From: Bacillus australimaris | Lineage (GTDB): Bacteria > Bacillota > Bacilli > Bacillales > Bacillaceae | Direction: 5' to 3' | Length of the DNA: 34,624 bases | Assembly (NCBI RefSeq): GCF_001307105.1 | Contig: NZ_LGYN01000008.1 | Span: 1-34,624 of the forward strand | Part shown: piece by piece, positions 15,980 to 23,848 of the stretch | How positions within the stretch are numbered: position 1 is the first letter of the stretch | Layout: every line of letters starts with the position of its first letter | Position numbers and translations under genes: made by a program | The notes under the pieces: generated by a model | Database searches by the model: none | Told to the model about the DNA's origin: nothing | Seen by the model: only the letters and a program-made list of their open reading frames with translations

Positions 15980-16738
15980 TCAATGCTTTTGACTTAGTAG
16001 AAACTGACCGCCTCTTATATCAATTTCAAAGGAACTTTGTCCGTTCTTATGCAACATTTTCCCCTTCTCACGATCACAAGAAAAATCATTCCGAAAAGCA
16101 CCAGATCTTTTCTTTACATAACAAGTAAACCCATCATTTTCTGGAATCGCCACTTTAACATAAGCTCCAGTTGAAGTCGATTTAAGTGAATTGAGCATGT
16201 GTGTAGAATGAACCTGTATCCTTCTACCCGTTACATGCAGATCAACGTCTGAGAAAGCACCCATCAACTCAACTTTTGACGATGTGGCATGCAATGACAA
16301 TGTTTGTGCGGCCAGCTCCTGACTAGAAATAAATCCACCTACAGTTTCTAAATGAAGACGCTTGATCTCACCTGATAGCATCGTCTTTCCTGAGGTTAAA
16401 TGACAATAGACATTTTCCACATTCAGCCCTTCTGCCTGAAGATTTGCTCCTTTACAACGAAGGGATATAGACTGTAATGTATTTTTCGGAAGATAGATCG
16501 CTACATCGGTTTGATAAAGGTGAAGTCCTAAGCTAAGTATTCTTTTTCGTCTATCTTGAATGATCAGCCGTCCATCTTTTACCTGATGATGCAGCAAATA
16601 GCGCTTTGGAAAGACTTGATTGGTCGTTTGACGAATAATGAGATAGGGATGATCATGGTGATGAATACGCACCTCTCCGAGCAGCCAATCAAGCGATAAT
16701 TCTACGACCGATTCGTCAATTTGAATCGTATGCTCCAC
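15980..16738 (-). CDS. DUF4097-type putative adhesin-like beta-helix protein
   Basis: A 252-residue protein without a signal peptide. GTG 16738 is the start, with AGGAGGG 6 nt upstream. The chain is a run of short beta strands with repeated patterns such as VAIYLPKNTLQSISLRCKGANLQAEGL, VENVYCHLTSGKTMLSGE and VDLHVTGRRIQVHST, as expected for the DUF4097 (LiaG/YvlB-related) right-handed beta fold. Function is unknown; in Bacillus such proteins often accompany envelope-stress or ABC-permease operons. It is the third gene of an operon behind a TetR regulator and a permease. I judge the family from pattern, not from a search. Confidence 0.75.
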   Translation of the reverse strand: MEHTIQIDESVVELSLDWLLGEVRIHHHDHPYLIIRQTTNQVFPKRYLLHHQVKDGRLIIQDRRKRILSLGLHLYQTDVAIYLPKNTLQSISLRCKGANLQAEGLNVENVYCHLTSGKTMLSGEIKRLHLETVGGFISSQELAAQTLSLHATSSKVELMGAFSDVDLHVTGRRIQVHSTHMLNSLKSTSTGAYVKVAIPENDGFTCYVKKRSGAFRNDFSCDREKGKMLHKNGQSSFEIDIRGGQFLLSQKH

Positions 16739-16763
16739 ATGTCTCCCTCCTTATTCATCGCGG

Positions 16764-17447
16764 CTATCTCGCTTGAAGCCGAGTAACGGTGCCCCACAAT
16801 TCCAAGATCACAATGAGAACTGCTGCGATCATGACTCCTGACAGAATGACAATCATTTGATCATTTCCAAAGGCAGAGATGAATACGTTTCCTAAAACAG
16901 CACATAGAACAACCGCAGTCAGAATGGTCATGAAAGTAGATTTCTTCATGAATCCCACTCTCATCGCAATCATGCCAATTCCATTGACACAGCAAGTAAA
17001 CACTAGGTACGTTTTGATCACAGTGAACATCACATCAGCTGTCAGCCTGTCATGGACAATGGGAAAGAACGTTTCAGTGACACTAAATACAACAAATGAG
17101 GGAATGATACTACACAGCATGGCAATCGTAGAAAAGCATAGCATCCAAACCATTCTTGAAAATAGTGATCCTTTCAGCTTTGATGAACGAGGTTCATGCT
17201 CTTCCAATGTCGTCACCACTACTCGGCAATACATCCAGGCTGTGACGATCGAAAAAAAGATCATCCATACTATACTGGTCAACAAATAGATATTCTGATA
17301 TTGCTGAAAACCCATTTCCTGTTCAACCTGTGCAACAAATGCGACGAAATAAATAAACACCAACAATACAATGCTTGCGATTATACTGGCTTGAATATAA
17401 TTTCTCATATGGTTTTTTCTTAGCTCAAGTTTTATGAAGTGAAGCAT
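16764..17447 (-). CDS. ABC-2-type membrane permease-like protein
   Basis: A 227-residue membrane protein with six hydrophobic segments. The amphipathic start MLHFIKLELRKNHMRNYIQAS and a cytoplasmic loop EEHEPRSSKLKGSLFSRMVW resemble lantibiotic-immunity-type ABC-2 permeases. AGGAGG lies 7 nt before ATG 17447. It sits 50 bp after the tetR stop and 25 bp before the DUF4097 gene. No ATPase gene is present in this operon, which such permeases normally require. Confidence 0.7.
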   Translation of the reverse strand: MLHFIKLELRKNHMRNYIQASIIASIVLLVFIYFVAFVAQVEQEMGFQQYQNIYLLTSIVWMIFFSIVTAWMYCRVVVTTLEEHEPRSSKLKGSLFSRMVWMLCFSTIAMLCSIIPSFVVFSVTETFFPIVHDRLTADVMFTVIKTYLVFTCCVNGIGMIAMRVGFMKKSTFMTILTAVVLCAVLGNVFISAFGNDQMIVILSGVMIAAVLIVILELWGTVTRLQAR

Positions 17448-17497
17448 AAGGCATCCTCCTATGAAATGAATTTTCCTTTTATCTCTTATCTGACTAT

Positions 17498-18160
17498 TTA
17501 GGTTCCAGGCTGATCATAACCACCAATCCCAGCATAGTGCGCTGTGACCTTTTGAATAAATAGATCACTCACCACATCCACTCCAAGCCCTTTCATCATC
17601 TGCTGCAAAAACAGCAAGCGCTGACTAGTTTCTTGTTGATCACGAGCAAATAGCGTTGGGTTCAGCCATATATTCACGAGAAGCATAAACACTTCTGCCA
17701 CTTCACCAGGAAAAGCAGTCGTCATCGAACCATCCTCAATCCCTTCAAGAATCAGCTGCTTGATTTTAAGCGCATCCTGATTTACACCTGCCTTCATTCC
17801 CTCAACCACAAATTGTGGGTTTTTGATCTGATCAACCAAGATCCCATCAATCGTATGAGATTGTGGATCTGACACAAGCTGCTCTAAAATACGCTGCAGC
17901 TTCTCTTTCGCATGCGTTGCCTCTGTATGCTCAATCAGATCTTCAAGCTTCTCAGTCGCATGACGAAATTGCCTCTCCATCACAGCACGTAATATTTCTT
18001 CCTTCGATTTGAAATGATGATAGATAGCACCCTTAGACATGTTCAATTCATGGATGATATCCTGCAAACTCGTCTTTTCAAACCCTTTTTCCTGAAACAG
18101 CTTCGTCGACACATCTAAAATTTGCTGGATCGTCTTTTCTGGATATTTATTTCTGGCCAA
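17498..18160 (-). CDS. TetR/AcrR-family regulator
   Basis: A 220-residue repressor, starting at TTG 18160 with AAAGGAGG 8 nt upstream. The DNA-binding domain is clear: IQQILDVSTKLFQEKGFEKTSLQDIIHELNMSKGAIYHHFKSKEEIL (about residues 11-57). The C-terminal helical half would bind an unknown ligand and dimerise. A palindrome lies between its -10 and its start codon, so it should repress itself and the two genes that follow it on the same transcript. The length and KGAIYHHFKSKEEI motif are typical. Confidence 0.92.
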   Translation of the reverse strand: MARNKYPEKTIQQILDVSTKLFQEKGFEKTSLQDIIHELNMSKGAIYHHFKSKEEILRAVMERQFRHATEKLEDLIEHTEATHAKEKLQRILEQLVSDPQSHTIDGILVDQIKNPQFVVEGMKAGVNQDALKIKQLILEGIEDGSMTTAFPGEVAEVFMLLVNIWLNPTLFARDQQETSQRLLFLQQMMKGLGVDVVSDLFIQKVTAHYAGIGGYDQPGT

Positions 18161-18176
18161 TGAATTCGCCTCCTTT

Positions 18177-18199
18177 TACATACCGACCGTTGGTATGTA
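18177..18199 (-). promoter_or_regulatory. TetR operator
   Basis: TACATACC (18177-18184) and GGTATGTA (18192-18199) form a perfect 8-bp inverted repeat around GACCGTT. It starts at the -10 element and would block transcription start. Confidence 0.75.
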
Positions 18200-18228
18200 T
18201 TTTAATCTACTTCATCATAAACTGTCAA
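18199..18228 (-). promoter_or_regulatory. Sigma-A promoter of the tetR operon
   Basis: Minus strand TTGACA (18223-18228), 18-bp spacer, TAAAAT (18199-18204), directly upstream of the operator. Confidence 0.65.
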
Positions 18229-18238
18229 TATAGAAATC

Positions 18239-18262
18239 AAAAAAGACCGCTCACACGGTCTT
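18239..18262 (-). terminator. Terminator of the alpha/beta hydrolase gene
   Basis: AAGACCG / CGGTCTT stem with a 6-nt loop, followed on the minus strand by TTTTTTG. It is 54 bp after the hydrolase stop. Confidence 0.75.
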
Positions 18263-18315
18263 CTCGAGTTCAAACTGAACATCGGCAATGCCGAAGCCTC
18301 CACCAGAATCCCTCA

Positions 18316-19263
18316 CTATCGGTGACTCTCGTTGGTAGATAGAAATTCTCTAAAATCAGCTGCTATTTCCTTAGATTTCGTATGATGCAAATAATGGCCA
18401 CCTTTGAAAGTAACAACTTTTCCGTGATCTACATTTTTCAGTAGATCTTCATGCATTGGTTTCCAACTTGGTGTTTCCTCCTCCGTTTGATCCGCTAGAT
18501 AGAAAACAACAGGGAGATTCTTAGGGAAATGTAAGCGTTGAGCGTTTTTAAAATTATTTCTAAAGTTTTCCGCCTCACTAGCTTGGCTTTTATCCAAGAA
18601 ATTTCGGAAGGTCAGCATTTTAATCTGATCTTTCGTTTGATCATCTACTTTAGGCATCACCAGTTGATCTGGATTCATTTTCACTATCAATCTGTAAAAA
18701 CCGGATTGATGAAGCAGCTGTAAGCTGGAGACTGGCAATTCATCTGAATCCTCCTGCTTAGGAACACTGCTATCAATTCCAACAAATGCTTGGACTTCTT
18801 TTTCATATTGATTCACATATTCTAATCCATAAATGCCAGAAATCGAATGGCCCATCAACGTATATTTATGAATGTCGAGCTTTTGCAAACATTCATGAAT
18901 CTCATCCACAATGTTTTGACTTGTCCGTACTTTATCTGTATCGTCACTTAAACCATATCCAAATGGTTCAATCACTACGACTCTATAATATGATGATAAT
19001 TCATTTACTAGCGGCTTAAAATCCAGCACTGGTGAAGCAGTTCCATAGCCTGGGAGAAGTACAATCGTTTCTTTCCCATCGCCTTGAATGAGTACATTCA
19101 TATGCTTCCCGTCCACCAAGACCTTTTGCCCATAAGCTTCTATTTTCCCCTTCTCCCTTTCATTACTAATGAGGTTTACAGTATAAACAGTAGCTAGAAA
19201 AACAACCATGACCGTGATAATGGTACATATAGATATCAGCATGATTTTCAATAATTTTTTCAT
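18316..19263 (-). CDS. Membrane-anchored alpha/beta hydrolase
   Basis: A 315-residue hydrolase with an N-terminal membrane anchor (about residues 4-31) and the catalytic domain probably outside the cell. Fold markers are LLPGYGTASPVLDF (oxyanion hole region), the nucleophile elbow GHSISG with Ser140, and a C-terminal GGHYLHHT with the catalytic histidine. The acid is probably the Asp in FYLADQ. The substrate is unknown; esterase or lipase activity is likely. AAGGGAAG precedes ATG 19263. It is transcribed alone between two small regulatory modules. Confidence 0.85.
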   Translation of the reverse strand: MKKLLKIMLISICTIITVMVVFLATVYTVNLISNEREKGKIEAYGQKVLVDGKHMNVLIQGDGKETIVLLPGYGTASPVLDFKPLVNELSSYYRVVVIEPFGYGLSDDTDKVRTSQNIVDEIHECLQKLDIHKYTLMGHSISGIYGLEYVNQYEKEVQAFVGIDSSVPKQEDSDELPVSSLQLLHQSGFYRLIVKMNPDQLVMPKVDDQTKDQIKMLTFRNFLDKSQASEAENFRNNFKNAQRLHFPKNLPVVFYLADQTEEETPSWKPMHEDLLKNVDHGKVVTFKGGHYLHHTKSKEIAADFREFLSTNESHR

Positions 19264-19311
19264 TGTTTTTCTCTTCCCTTCACGATGAAGAACTTTAGCT
19301 TCGAAGAAAAA

Positions 19312-19608
19312 TCAATATTTTCTTTCACAATAGATAATACCGATTGTATTTGCGCAAACACTTGATACATACATAAATGTAATCGCTATATAAAACCACT
19401 CTGTTGGGGAGGTAAATTGATGCAAAGCTTGAACAATCGCAACCAATATATAAGCTAAAGCCACACCTATAATTGAAAAACTTCCTGCTTTCGCTAAAAT
19501 AAATTGACCACGTTCATCATGTTTATATTCACGGTTTTTCTTAAATTGAAAGGCCGTGCTTAAAATAGAAAGGATAATCAGAGAATAAAGTATGATCGTC
19601 GTCATCAT
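19312..19608 (-). CDS. Small membrane protein paired with an XRE regulator
   Basis: A 98-residue protein with three hydrophobic segments. The cytoplasmic stretch KKNREYKHDERGQFILAKAG before the second span resembles the DERG motif of DUF2178-like membrane proteins. Its start overlaps the stop of the upstream XRE gene by 4 nt, the usual layout of Bacillus XRE/membrane-protein pairs in which the membrane partner may sense envelope state or affect the regulator. The role is not established. Confidence 0.75.
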   Translation of the reverse strand: MMTTIILYSLIILSILSTAFQFKKNREYKHDERGQFILAKAGSFSIIGVALAYILVAIVQALHQFTSPTEWFYIAITFMYVSSVCANTIGIIYCERKY

Positions 19609-19820
19609 TGTTGTTCCTCCTTGTCGACCTCTTGAAATACGTCATACAAATCAACTTCAAATGTTCTAGCAATTTGAAATGCTAGTTTTAAAGACAAAGA
19701 ATATTTACCATTTTCAATAGCTGCTACCGTTTGGCGCGTCACACCTAACTTCTCTGCCAAATCTTTTTGTGTCCAGTCTTTTTCAGCCCGTAACACCTTA
19801 ATTCTATTTTTAATCTCCAT
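19605..19820 (-). CDS. Short XRE-family HTH regulator
   Basis: A 71-residue protein that is little more than a Cro/C1-type helix-turn-helix: RIKVLRAEKDWTQKDLAEKLGVTRQTVAAIENGKYSLSLKLAFQIARTFEVDLYDVF. It matches the YozG/YvaO-like short XRE type. Two near-identical palindromes lie 30-66 bp upstream of its start, so it is almost surely autoregulated. The 3' end overlaps the membrane-protein gene. Confidence 0.93.
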   Translation of the reverse strand: MEIKNRIKVLRAEKDWTQKDLAEKLGVTRQTVAAIENGKYSLSLKLAFQIARTFEVDLYDVFQEVDKEEQQ

Positions 19821-19850
19821 TTCAATTTCCTTTCTTGAAGGATATTTTAT

Positions 19851-19886
19851 TTAACAATATGTTAAAAATAATTAACATTATGTTAA
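19851..19886 (-). promoter_or_regulatory. Twin palindromic operators of the XRE regulator
   Basis: TTAACAATATGTTAA (19851-19865) and TTAACATTATGTTAA (19872-19886) are perfect or near-perfect inverted repeats with centres 21 bp apart, two helical turns. Dimers would bind on the same face of the DNA. The likely promoter overlaps both. Confidence 0.75.
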
Positions 19887-19931
19887 ATAATCATAACCCC
19901 TTTTCTAATGTATGTCAATTTCACTTGATTC

Positions 19932-19983
19932 AAAAAAAGAAGAATCATCCATTTTGAAAGTCCTACTCAAAATGAATGATTCT
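19932..19983 (-). terminator. Terminator of the GntR/ABC operon
   Basis: A long stem with arms at 19941-19957 and 19967-19983, one mismatch, followed on the minus strand by CTTCTTTTTTTG. It is 25 bp after the permease stop. Confidence 0.8.
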
Positions 19984-20007
19984 CTATAAATGATCTGATC
20001 ATCTGAA

Positions 20008-20613
20008 TTAAAACACTTTCCTCTGATAAATCGCAGTAGAAAGTCCCCAAGACAGCAGGTAGATGAGCATAATCAGCACAGTTGACCCCGTATATAAAAT
20101 AGGGATCGATAAATTCATAATAAAATCAGTGATCCCACTGAATTGCTCTGCTAAATAGAGAACAACAGGCGGTCCCAAAGCAGATAATAGGATAAAGCCA
20201 AAGAGCACTGCCGTTGTGATATAACCAGGCTTTAAGATATAAAACAATGGAAACGTACACGCCGCGAACAATAAAAACAACCCGCTGCCAATCGCAATAT
20301 CTGACAGCGAAAACAGCTTTCCAAACACAAATAATGCAGCACTTGTCAGCACGATCGCAATACTCATATAGAAAATGGCGCCAAGATAACGTGATGCGAT
20401 AATTTCTTTCCGTGTATAGGGCAAGGAGTTTAATAGAATATTCGTTTCTGCCTTTTCATCATACGCATATGTGTTAAATGGAATGAAGACACTAGCAACT
20501 AGAAACGTCAATACTGGATGGACATCCATGAAAATAAAAAATAAGATTAACGGAATAAAAATAAGTAACTGCTTCTTTTGCAAAATCACATCACGCTTAA
20601 TTAAATGAAACAT
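20008..20613 (-). CDS. ABC-2-type permease of the GntR/ABC operon
   Basis: A 201-residue membrane protein with six hydrophobic segments. ATG 20613 is preferred because GGCGGGG is 6 nt upstream; a TTG two codons earlier is possible. The cytoplasmic loop YAYDEKAETNILLNSLPYTRKEIIASRYLGA is the classic coupling region of small ABC-2 permeases, where bacitracin- and lantibiotic-type transporters share LLNSLPITRKEIV. The start lies within the ATPase gene, so translation is coupled. Together they form a complete exporter of unknown substrate, likely related to cell-wall-active compounds by analogy with Ytr/Bcr systems. Confidence 0.85.
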   Translation of the reverse strand: MFHLIKRDVILQKKQLLIFIPLILFFIFMDVHPVLTFLVASVFIPFNTYAYDEKAETNILLNSLPYTRKEIIASRYLGAIFYMSIAIVLTSAALFVFGKLFSLSDIAIGSGLFLLFAACTFPLFYILKPGYITTAVLFGFILLSALGPPVVLYLAEQFSGITDFIMNLSIPILYTGSTVLIMLIYLLSWGLSTAIYQRKVF

Positions 20614-21472
20614 GAGCAACCCCGCCTTTCAAATAAAACATGATATCCTCAAGCGACGCCGATTCAATCACAACAGCATCACCAAAAATAAGATTCACTT
20701 CATCAATCCGGTCTGTTAATGCCTCAAACCCCGCTGCTGTACGCTGAATATGGACAAAGGCCTTTTCTGTATCTCGATCCAATAAATCAAGACTTCCTTT
20801 CACAAGCGCATAGCTCTCTGCTACATCATGTATCGACTGTTGAAAGACCAATTTTCCACTTTGTATAAATGCAATATAATCCGCGATCCGGCCTAAATCA
20901 GTTGTCACATGCGTCGAGAAAAAGATCGTCCGATTTCCATCAATCATCAACTCTTGTAACGTGCCAAGCAGCTCTCTTCTAAAAACCGGATCTAACCCAG
21001 CCGTTGGTTCATCCATGATAATCAACTCTGCATGATGCGACAGCGCAATCGCAAGTGACGCCTTCATCTGCATCCCTTTTGAAAATGTTTTAATCGCTTT
21101 ATGAAGCGGCAAGCCAAACTGTTCAACATATTGATCAAAAAGCTGGTCATCCCAGCGTTTATAGGCAGGTGCCACAATCCGTTTGATGTCCTTTAAATTC
21201 AGCCCTGGGAAAAAAACGTTGGCATCGTAAACAAACCCGATCCGTTCCTTAATCTCTTTTTCATGAGTATGATAATCCAATCCAAAAACCTTTATGTCAC
21301 CTGAATCGGGCTTTAACAAATTCATGATCATTTTAATGGTGGTCGACTTACCCGCTCCATTCTCTCCAATAAACCCTGTAACAAAGCCTTTCTTAACCTG
21401 TAAATCGAGATTCTGAACTGAAAAATCCTTGAATCGTTTCGAAACTCCTTTGAATTCAATCACATGCTCCAC
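20597..21472 (-). CDS. ABC transporter ATPase, YtrB-like
   Basis: A 291-residue ATPase close in length to B. subtilis YtrB. Motifs: Walker A GENGAGKST, signature FSKGMQMK, Walker B LIIMDEPTAGLDP, H-loop STHVTTDL. The C-terminal 70 residues after the H-loop form the extra domain seen in YtrB/BcrA-type ATPases. It sits 5 bp after the GntR stop and overlaps the permease by 17 nt. Expected to drive export or membrane extraction of a cell-envelope-active compound, induced when GntR is released. Confidence 0.92.
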   Translation of the reverse strand: MEHVIEFKGVSKRFKDFSVQNLDLQVKKGFVTGFIGENGAGKSTTIKMIMNLLKPDSGDIKVFGLDYHTHEKEIKERIGFVYDANVFFPGLNLKDIKRIVAPAYKRWDDQLFDQYVEQFGLPLHKAIKTFSKGMQMKASLAIALSHHAELIIMDEPTAGLDPVFRRELLGTLQELMIDGNRTIFFSTHVTTDLGRIADYIAFIQSGKLVFQQSIHDVAESYALVKGSLDLLDRDTEKAFVHIQRTAAGFEALTDRIDEVNLIFGDAVVIESASLEDIMFYLKGGVAHVSFN

Positions 21473-21477
21473 TCATC

Positions 21478-21849
21478 TCACTCCTCATATAAGAACTTTA
21501 ATAACTGCTGCAATTCATCAAAAGATAAGCCTAATTCCTTGCCGTTTGTGACAACCGCCCCAAGCTGTTCCTCGATCACCTTCAATTTTTTCTCTCTCAT
21601 CACTTCTAGGTTTTGTTCCGCAACAAAAGACCCCTTGCCTACAATTGAATAAATAAATCCTGCCTTCTCTAGCTCTTCATACGCTCGTTTTGTTGTAATC
21701 ACGCTGATTTGTAAATCCTTCGCAAGCTTTCGAATAGATGGCAGGTCTGCACCTTCCTCAAGCTCACCCGTCAAAATCATCGATTTGATTTGATTCGTAA
21801 TTTGCTCATAGATGGGCTCCTTAGAATGGTTTGAAATCGTAATTTGCAT
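21478..21849 (-). CDS. GntR-family regulator, YtrA type
   Basis: A 123-residue regulator; ATG 21849 has AGAGG 7 nt upstream, and the longer frame has none. The winged helix is typical: PIYEQITNQIKSMILTGELEEGADLPSIRKLAKDLQISVITTKRAYEELEKAGFIYSIVGKGSFV. The short C-terminal helical tail (about 45 residues) places it in the YtrA subfamily, which nearly always controls the ABC transporter genes behind it. It is the first gene of a three-gene operon and has repeated half-sites over its promoter. Confidence 0.93.
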   Translation of the reverse strand: MQITISNHSKEPIYEQITNQIKSMILTGELEEGADLPSIRKLAKDLQISVITTKRAYEELEKAGFIYSIVGKGSFVAEQNLEVMREKKLKVIEEQLGAVVTNGKELGLSFDELQQLLKFLYEE

Positions 21850-21886
21850 ATAAAAACCTCTTTTTTCTGATAGTTGAAACAAAATA

Positions 21887-21935
21887 TTGTATATACACTA
21901 TATATACATTATATACACATTAAAAGAATATTCAA
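21887..21935 (-). promoter_or_regulatory. GntR operon promoter with repeated TGTATATA half-sites
   Basis: Minus strand TTGAAT (21930-21935), 16-bp spacer, TATAAT (21908-21913). Three copies of (G/A)TGTATATA occur in succession between 21889 and 21918, on and just downstream of the -10, where YtrA-type regulators usually bind. Confidence 0.6.
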
Positions 21936-21955
21936 CCTTTATAAATAAAATGCAC

Positions 21956-21987
21956 AAAAAACCGCACAGCCCTTAAGCCATGCGGTT
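21956..21987 (-). terminator. Terminator of the DUF418 gene
   Basis: AACCGCA / TGCGGTT stem with a 14-nt loop, then TTTTTTG on the minus strand, 17 bp after the stop. Confidence 0.7.
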
Positions 21988-22003
21988 CTTTTAACAAAAT
22001 GCT

Positions 22004-23131
22004 TTATTTCCAATACACCCATTTTCCCATAAGCCACTCCACAGGACCTCTTCTCCATTTTTTCAAATAGAGATAGCTGATGAACAGCTGTGCTGTGTAC
22101 AGTCCGACAGCAAGCAGCAGCCCAAATATCGATCCCATCTGACCAAATAGACCAAGTCCATAAGAATAGAAAATGGTTGTACAAATGATCGACTGTGCCA
22201 AATAGTTTGATAGAGACAAACGGCCAAGCCCTGCAAGCAGACGTTTCAACCCTTGAGCAGCCTTTGAATAGTAAAAAACAATAAAGGCTTGAATATAACC
22301 GATTGTCAGGACGTAGGCTCCTAACGTCAACACCATTTCACTCCAAGGAGCATCAATGAACGTCGCACATTTTAAAGCGAGCCCAATGATAATCATCCAA
22401 ACCCAGCCTTTACGATAAGCCATGCCTCGATCTTCTTCTGTCAAATGACCTTTTTTCCCGATCGCCATGCCAAGCAGTGCAAATGGACCGATCATGATAG
22501 GAGCATAGAGAAGACTTAAAATTGGTGTCAGAGTAAGTGTTACAATTGCCATAATGATGGAGACGATTACCATATCATCTTCAATTGTAATCCGGCTCAA
22601 TACAATATCGCCATATGTACCAGTCCCATATACATTCGTTAATAAATCAGGATTTCCGTAAATAAAATTCATTAGAGATGGATAAATCACTAAAGATAAG
22701 GCACCTAAAATACCCGACCATATAAACACTGTTTTGATTCGGCTATTTATAAACATCATTAGGAAAAACGTACAAGCTCCATAATAGAGAAGAATGTCGC
22801 CACTCCAAATGAAGATTAAATGCAGCATTCCAAGCACAATCAGACCAAACCCTCTGCGAACGACAATGGCATTCGTATTTAGTCCCTTAGCTTTTGTAGA
22901 TTCAATCAATTTAATAAAAGAATACCCAAATAAAAAGGAAAAAATCGGATAAAAAGATCCTTGGAAAAAAATTTCTGTCACATATACACCGAATTCCTGT
23001 CCCCAAAAACTCGAATCAAACATTTTCTCAAAATCATAATCATATTGAAAATTAAGCATATTCACAATCAAAATACCTAATAAACTAAAACCACGTAAAC
23101 TATCAATAAACTCAACCCTAGATCCCTTCAA
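22004..23131 (-). CDS. DUF418 (YeiB-type) membrane protein
   Basis: A 375-residue integral membrane protein with about nine spans. I choose TTG 23131 because AAGGAG is 8 nt upstream; the frame opens seven codons earlier. The family signature is visible at the start (IDSLRGFSLLGILIVNMLNF) and the C-terminal DUF418 part is GRLSLSNYLAQSIICTTIFYSYGLGLFGQMG followed by YLKKWRRGPVEWLMGKWVYW. B. subtilis has several members (YxaH, YrkO). The function is uncertain, with links to acyltransferase-type membrane folds. Transcribed alone. Confidence 0.9.
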   Translation of the reverse strand: MKGSRVEFIDSLRGFSLLGILIVNMLNFQYDYDFEKMFDSSFWGQEFGVYVTEIFFQGSFYPIFSFLFGYSFIKLIESTKAKGLNTNAIVVRRGFGLIVLGMLHLIFIWSGDILLYYGACTFFLMMFINSRIKTVFIWSGILGALSLVIYPSLMNFIYGNPDLLTNVYGTGTYGDIVLSRITIEDDMVIVSIIMAIVTLTLTPILSLLYAPIMIGPFALLGMAIGKKGHLTEEDRGMAYRKGWVWMIIIGLALKCATFIDAPWSEMVLTLGAYVLTIGYIQAFIVFYYSKAAQGLKRLLAGLGRLSLSNYLAQSIICTTIFYSYGLGLFGQMGSIFGLLLAVGLYTAQLFISYLYLKKWRRGPVEWLMGKWVYWK

Positions 23132-23241
23132 CTCGACAGCTCCTTCGAACAATATAAAGATAAAGCATATTTATCCTACCACACTTTTTAAAAATTGGTT
23201 CATCTACCCATGTAAAAACATGAGTTTAAGGTGAATTTAAT

Positions 23242-23268
23242 AAAAAAACCTAGAATCTACATTCTAGG
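23242..23268 (-). terminator. Terminator downstream of the Rid-family gene
   Basis: Perfect CCTAGAAT / ATTCTAGG stem with loop CTAC, followed on the minus strand by TTTTTTT. It is 155 bp from the Rid gene; nothing coding lies between. Confidence 0.75.
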
Positions 23269-23422
23269 TATCATACTGATGACTTTGTTCTTTTCGCATC
23301 ACACGCTTCAAACAAAACAAAAATTCCCAAACCAGCGAAAAAACGACTTTACTTTTTAATTTTTTGTTTGATTGAAACACAAAAACACCCCTATTTATGT
23401 AAAATCACTTTCTATCATCACC

Positions 23423-23815
23423 CTACACCATCTCCTGACACGCCCAAGCATCCACCTCTACCTTTAAAGCAGGTGAAGCCAATGCCACCACATAAATCAT
23501 CGTCATACAAGGCAGGTGCCCGTCCAAAAACTGCCCCATGATTTGTTTCCTACTCTCAGCATCGAACTCTCCTACGAGATAAAATACTAGTTTCGTTATA
23601 TCTTCCACAGCCATATCTGCCGCTTCTACATTTCGTTTCACATTCTCTAACGCTAGCGCTAGCTGCTCCAACGGGCTCTCTGGGATTGTCCCATCCGCCT
23701 CCATTCCCACCTGACCTGATAGTGTTAACCAACGCTGTGGTCCGGTTGTCTCTATTTGATGGGTATATGGTGCGACTGGTGGATGAATGTTCTCAGGATT
23801 ACGTGATGTTCTCAT
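23423..23815 (-). CDS. Rid-family (YjgF/YER057c) protein lacking the usual arginine
   Basis: A 130-residue protein of the Rid fold, the normal length. ATG 23815 is chosen because it starts the conserved N-terminus (RTSRNPENIHPPVAPYTHQI) and GGGG lies upstream. It has LTLSGQVGMEADGTIP, a helix LALENVKRNVEAADMAVEDITKLVFYLV, and VEVDAWACQE at the end. RidA enzymes hydrolyse reactive enamine/imine intermediates using an arginine in the motif PARS. Here that position reads PCMT, so Met replaces Arg. It may therefore bind ligands or have another activity rather than act as an imine deaminase (inference from alignment by eye). Confidence 0.85.
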   Translation of the reverse strand: MRTSRNPENIHPPVAPYTHQIETTGPQRWLTLSGQVGMEADGTIPESPLEQLALALENVKRNVEAADMAVEDITKLVFYLVGEFDAESRKQIMGQFLDGHLPCMTMIYVVALASPALKVEVDAWACQEMV

Positions 23816-23848
23816 TGATAAAAACCCCTTTTCTGAAAATACAGTCAA

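Noticed and set aside
21882..21900. TGAAAC at the GntR promoter as a sigma-W -35
   Set aside because: The matching CGTA at 16-17 bp is absent.
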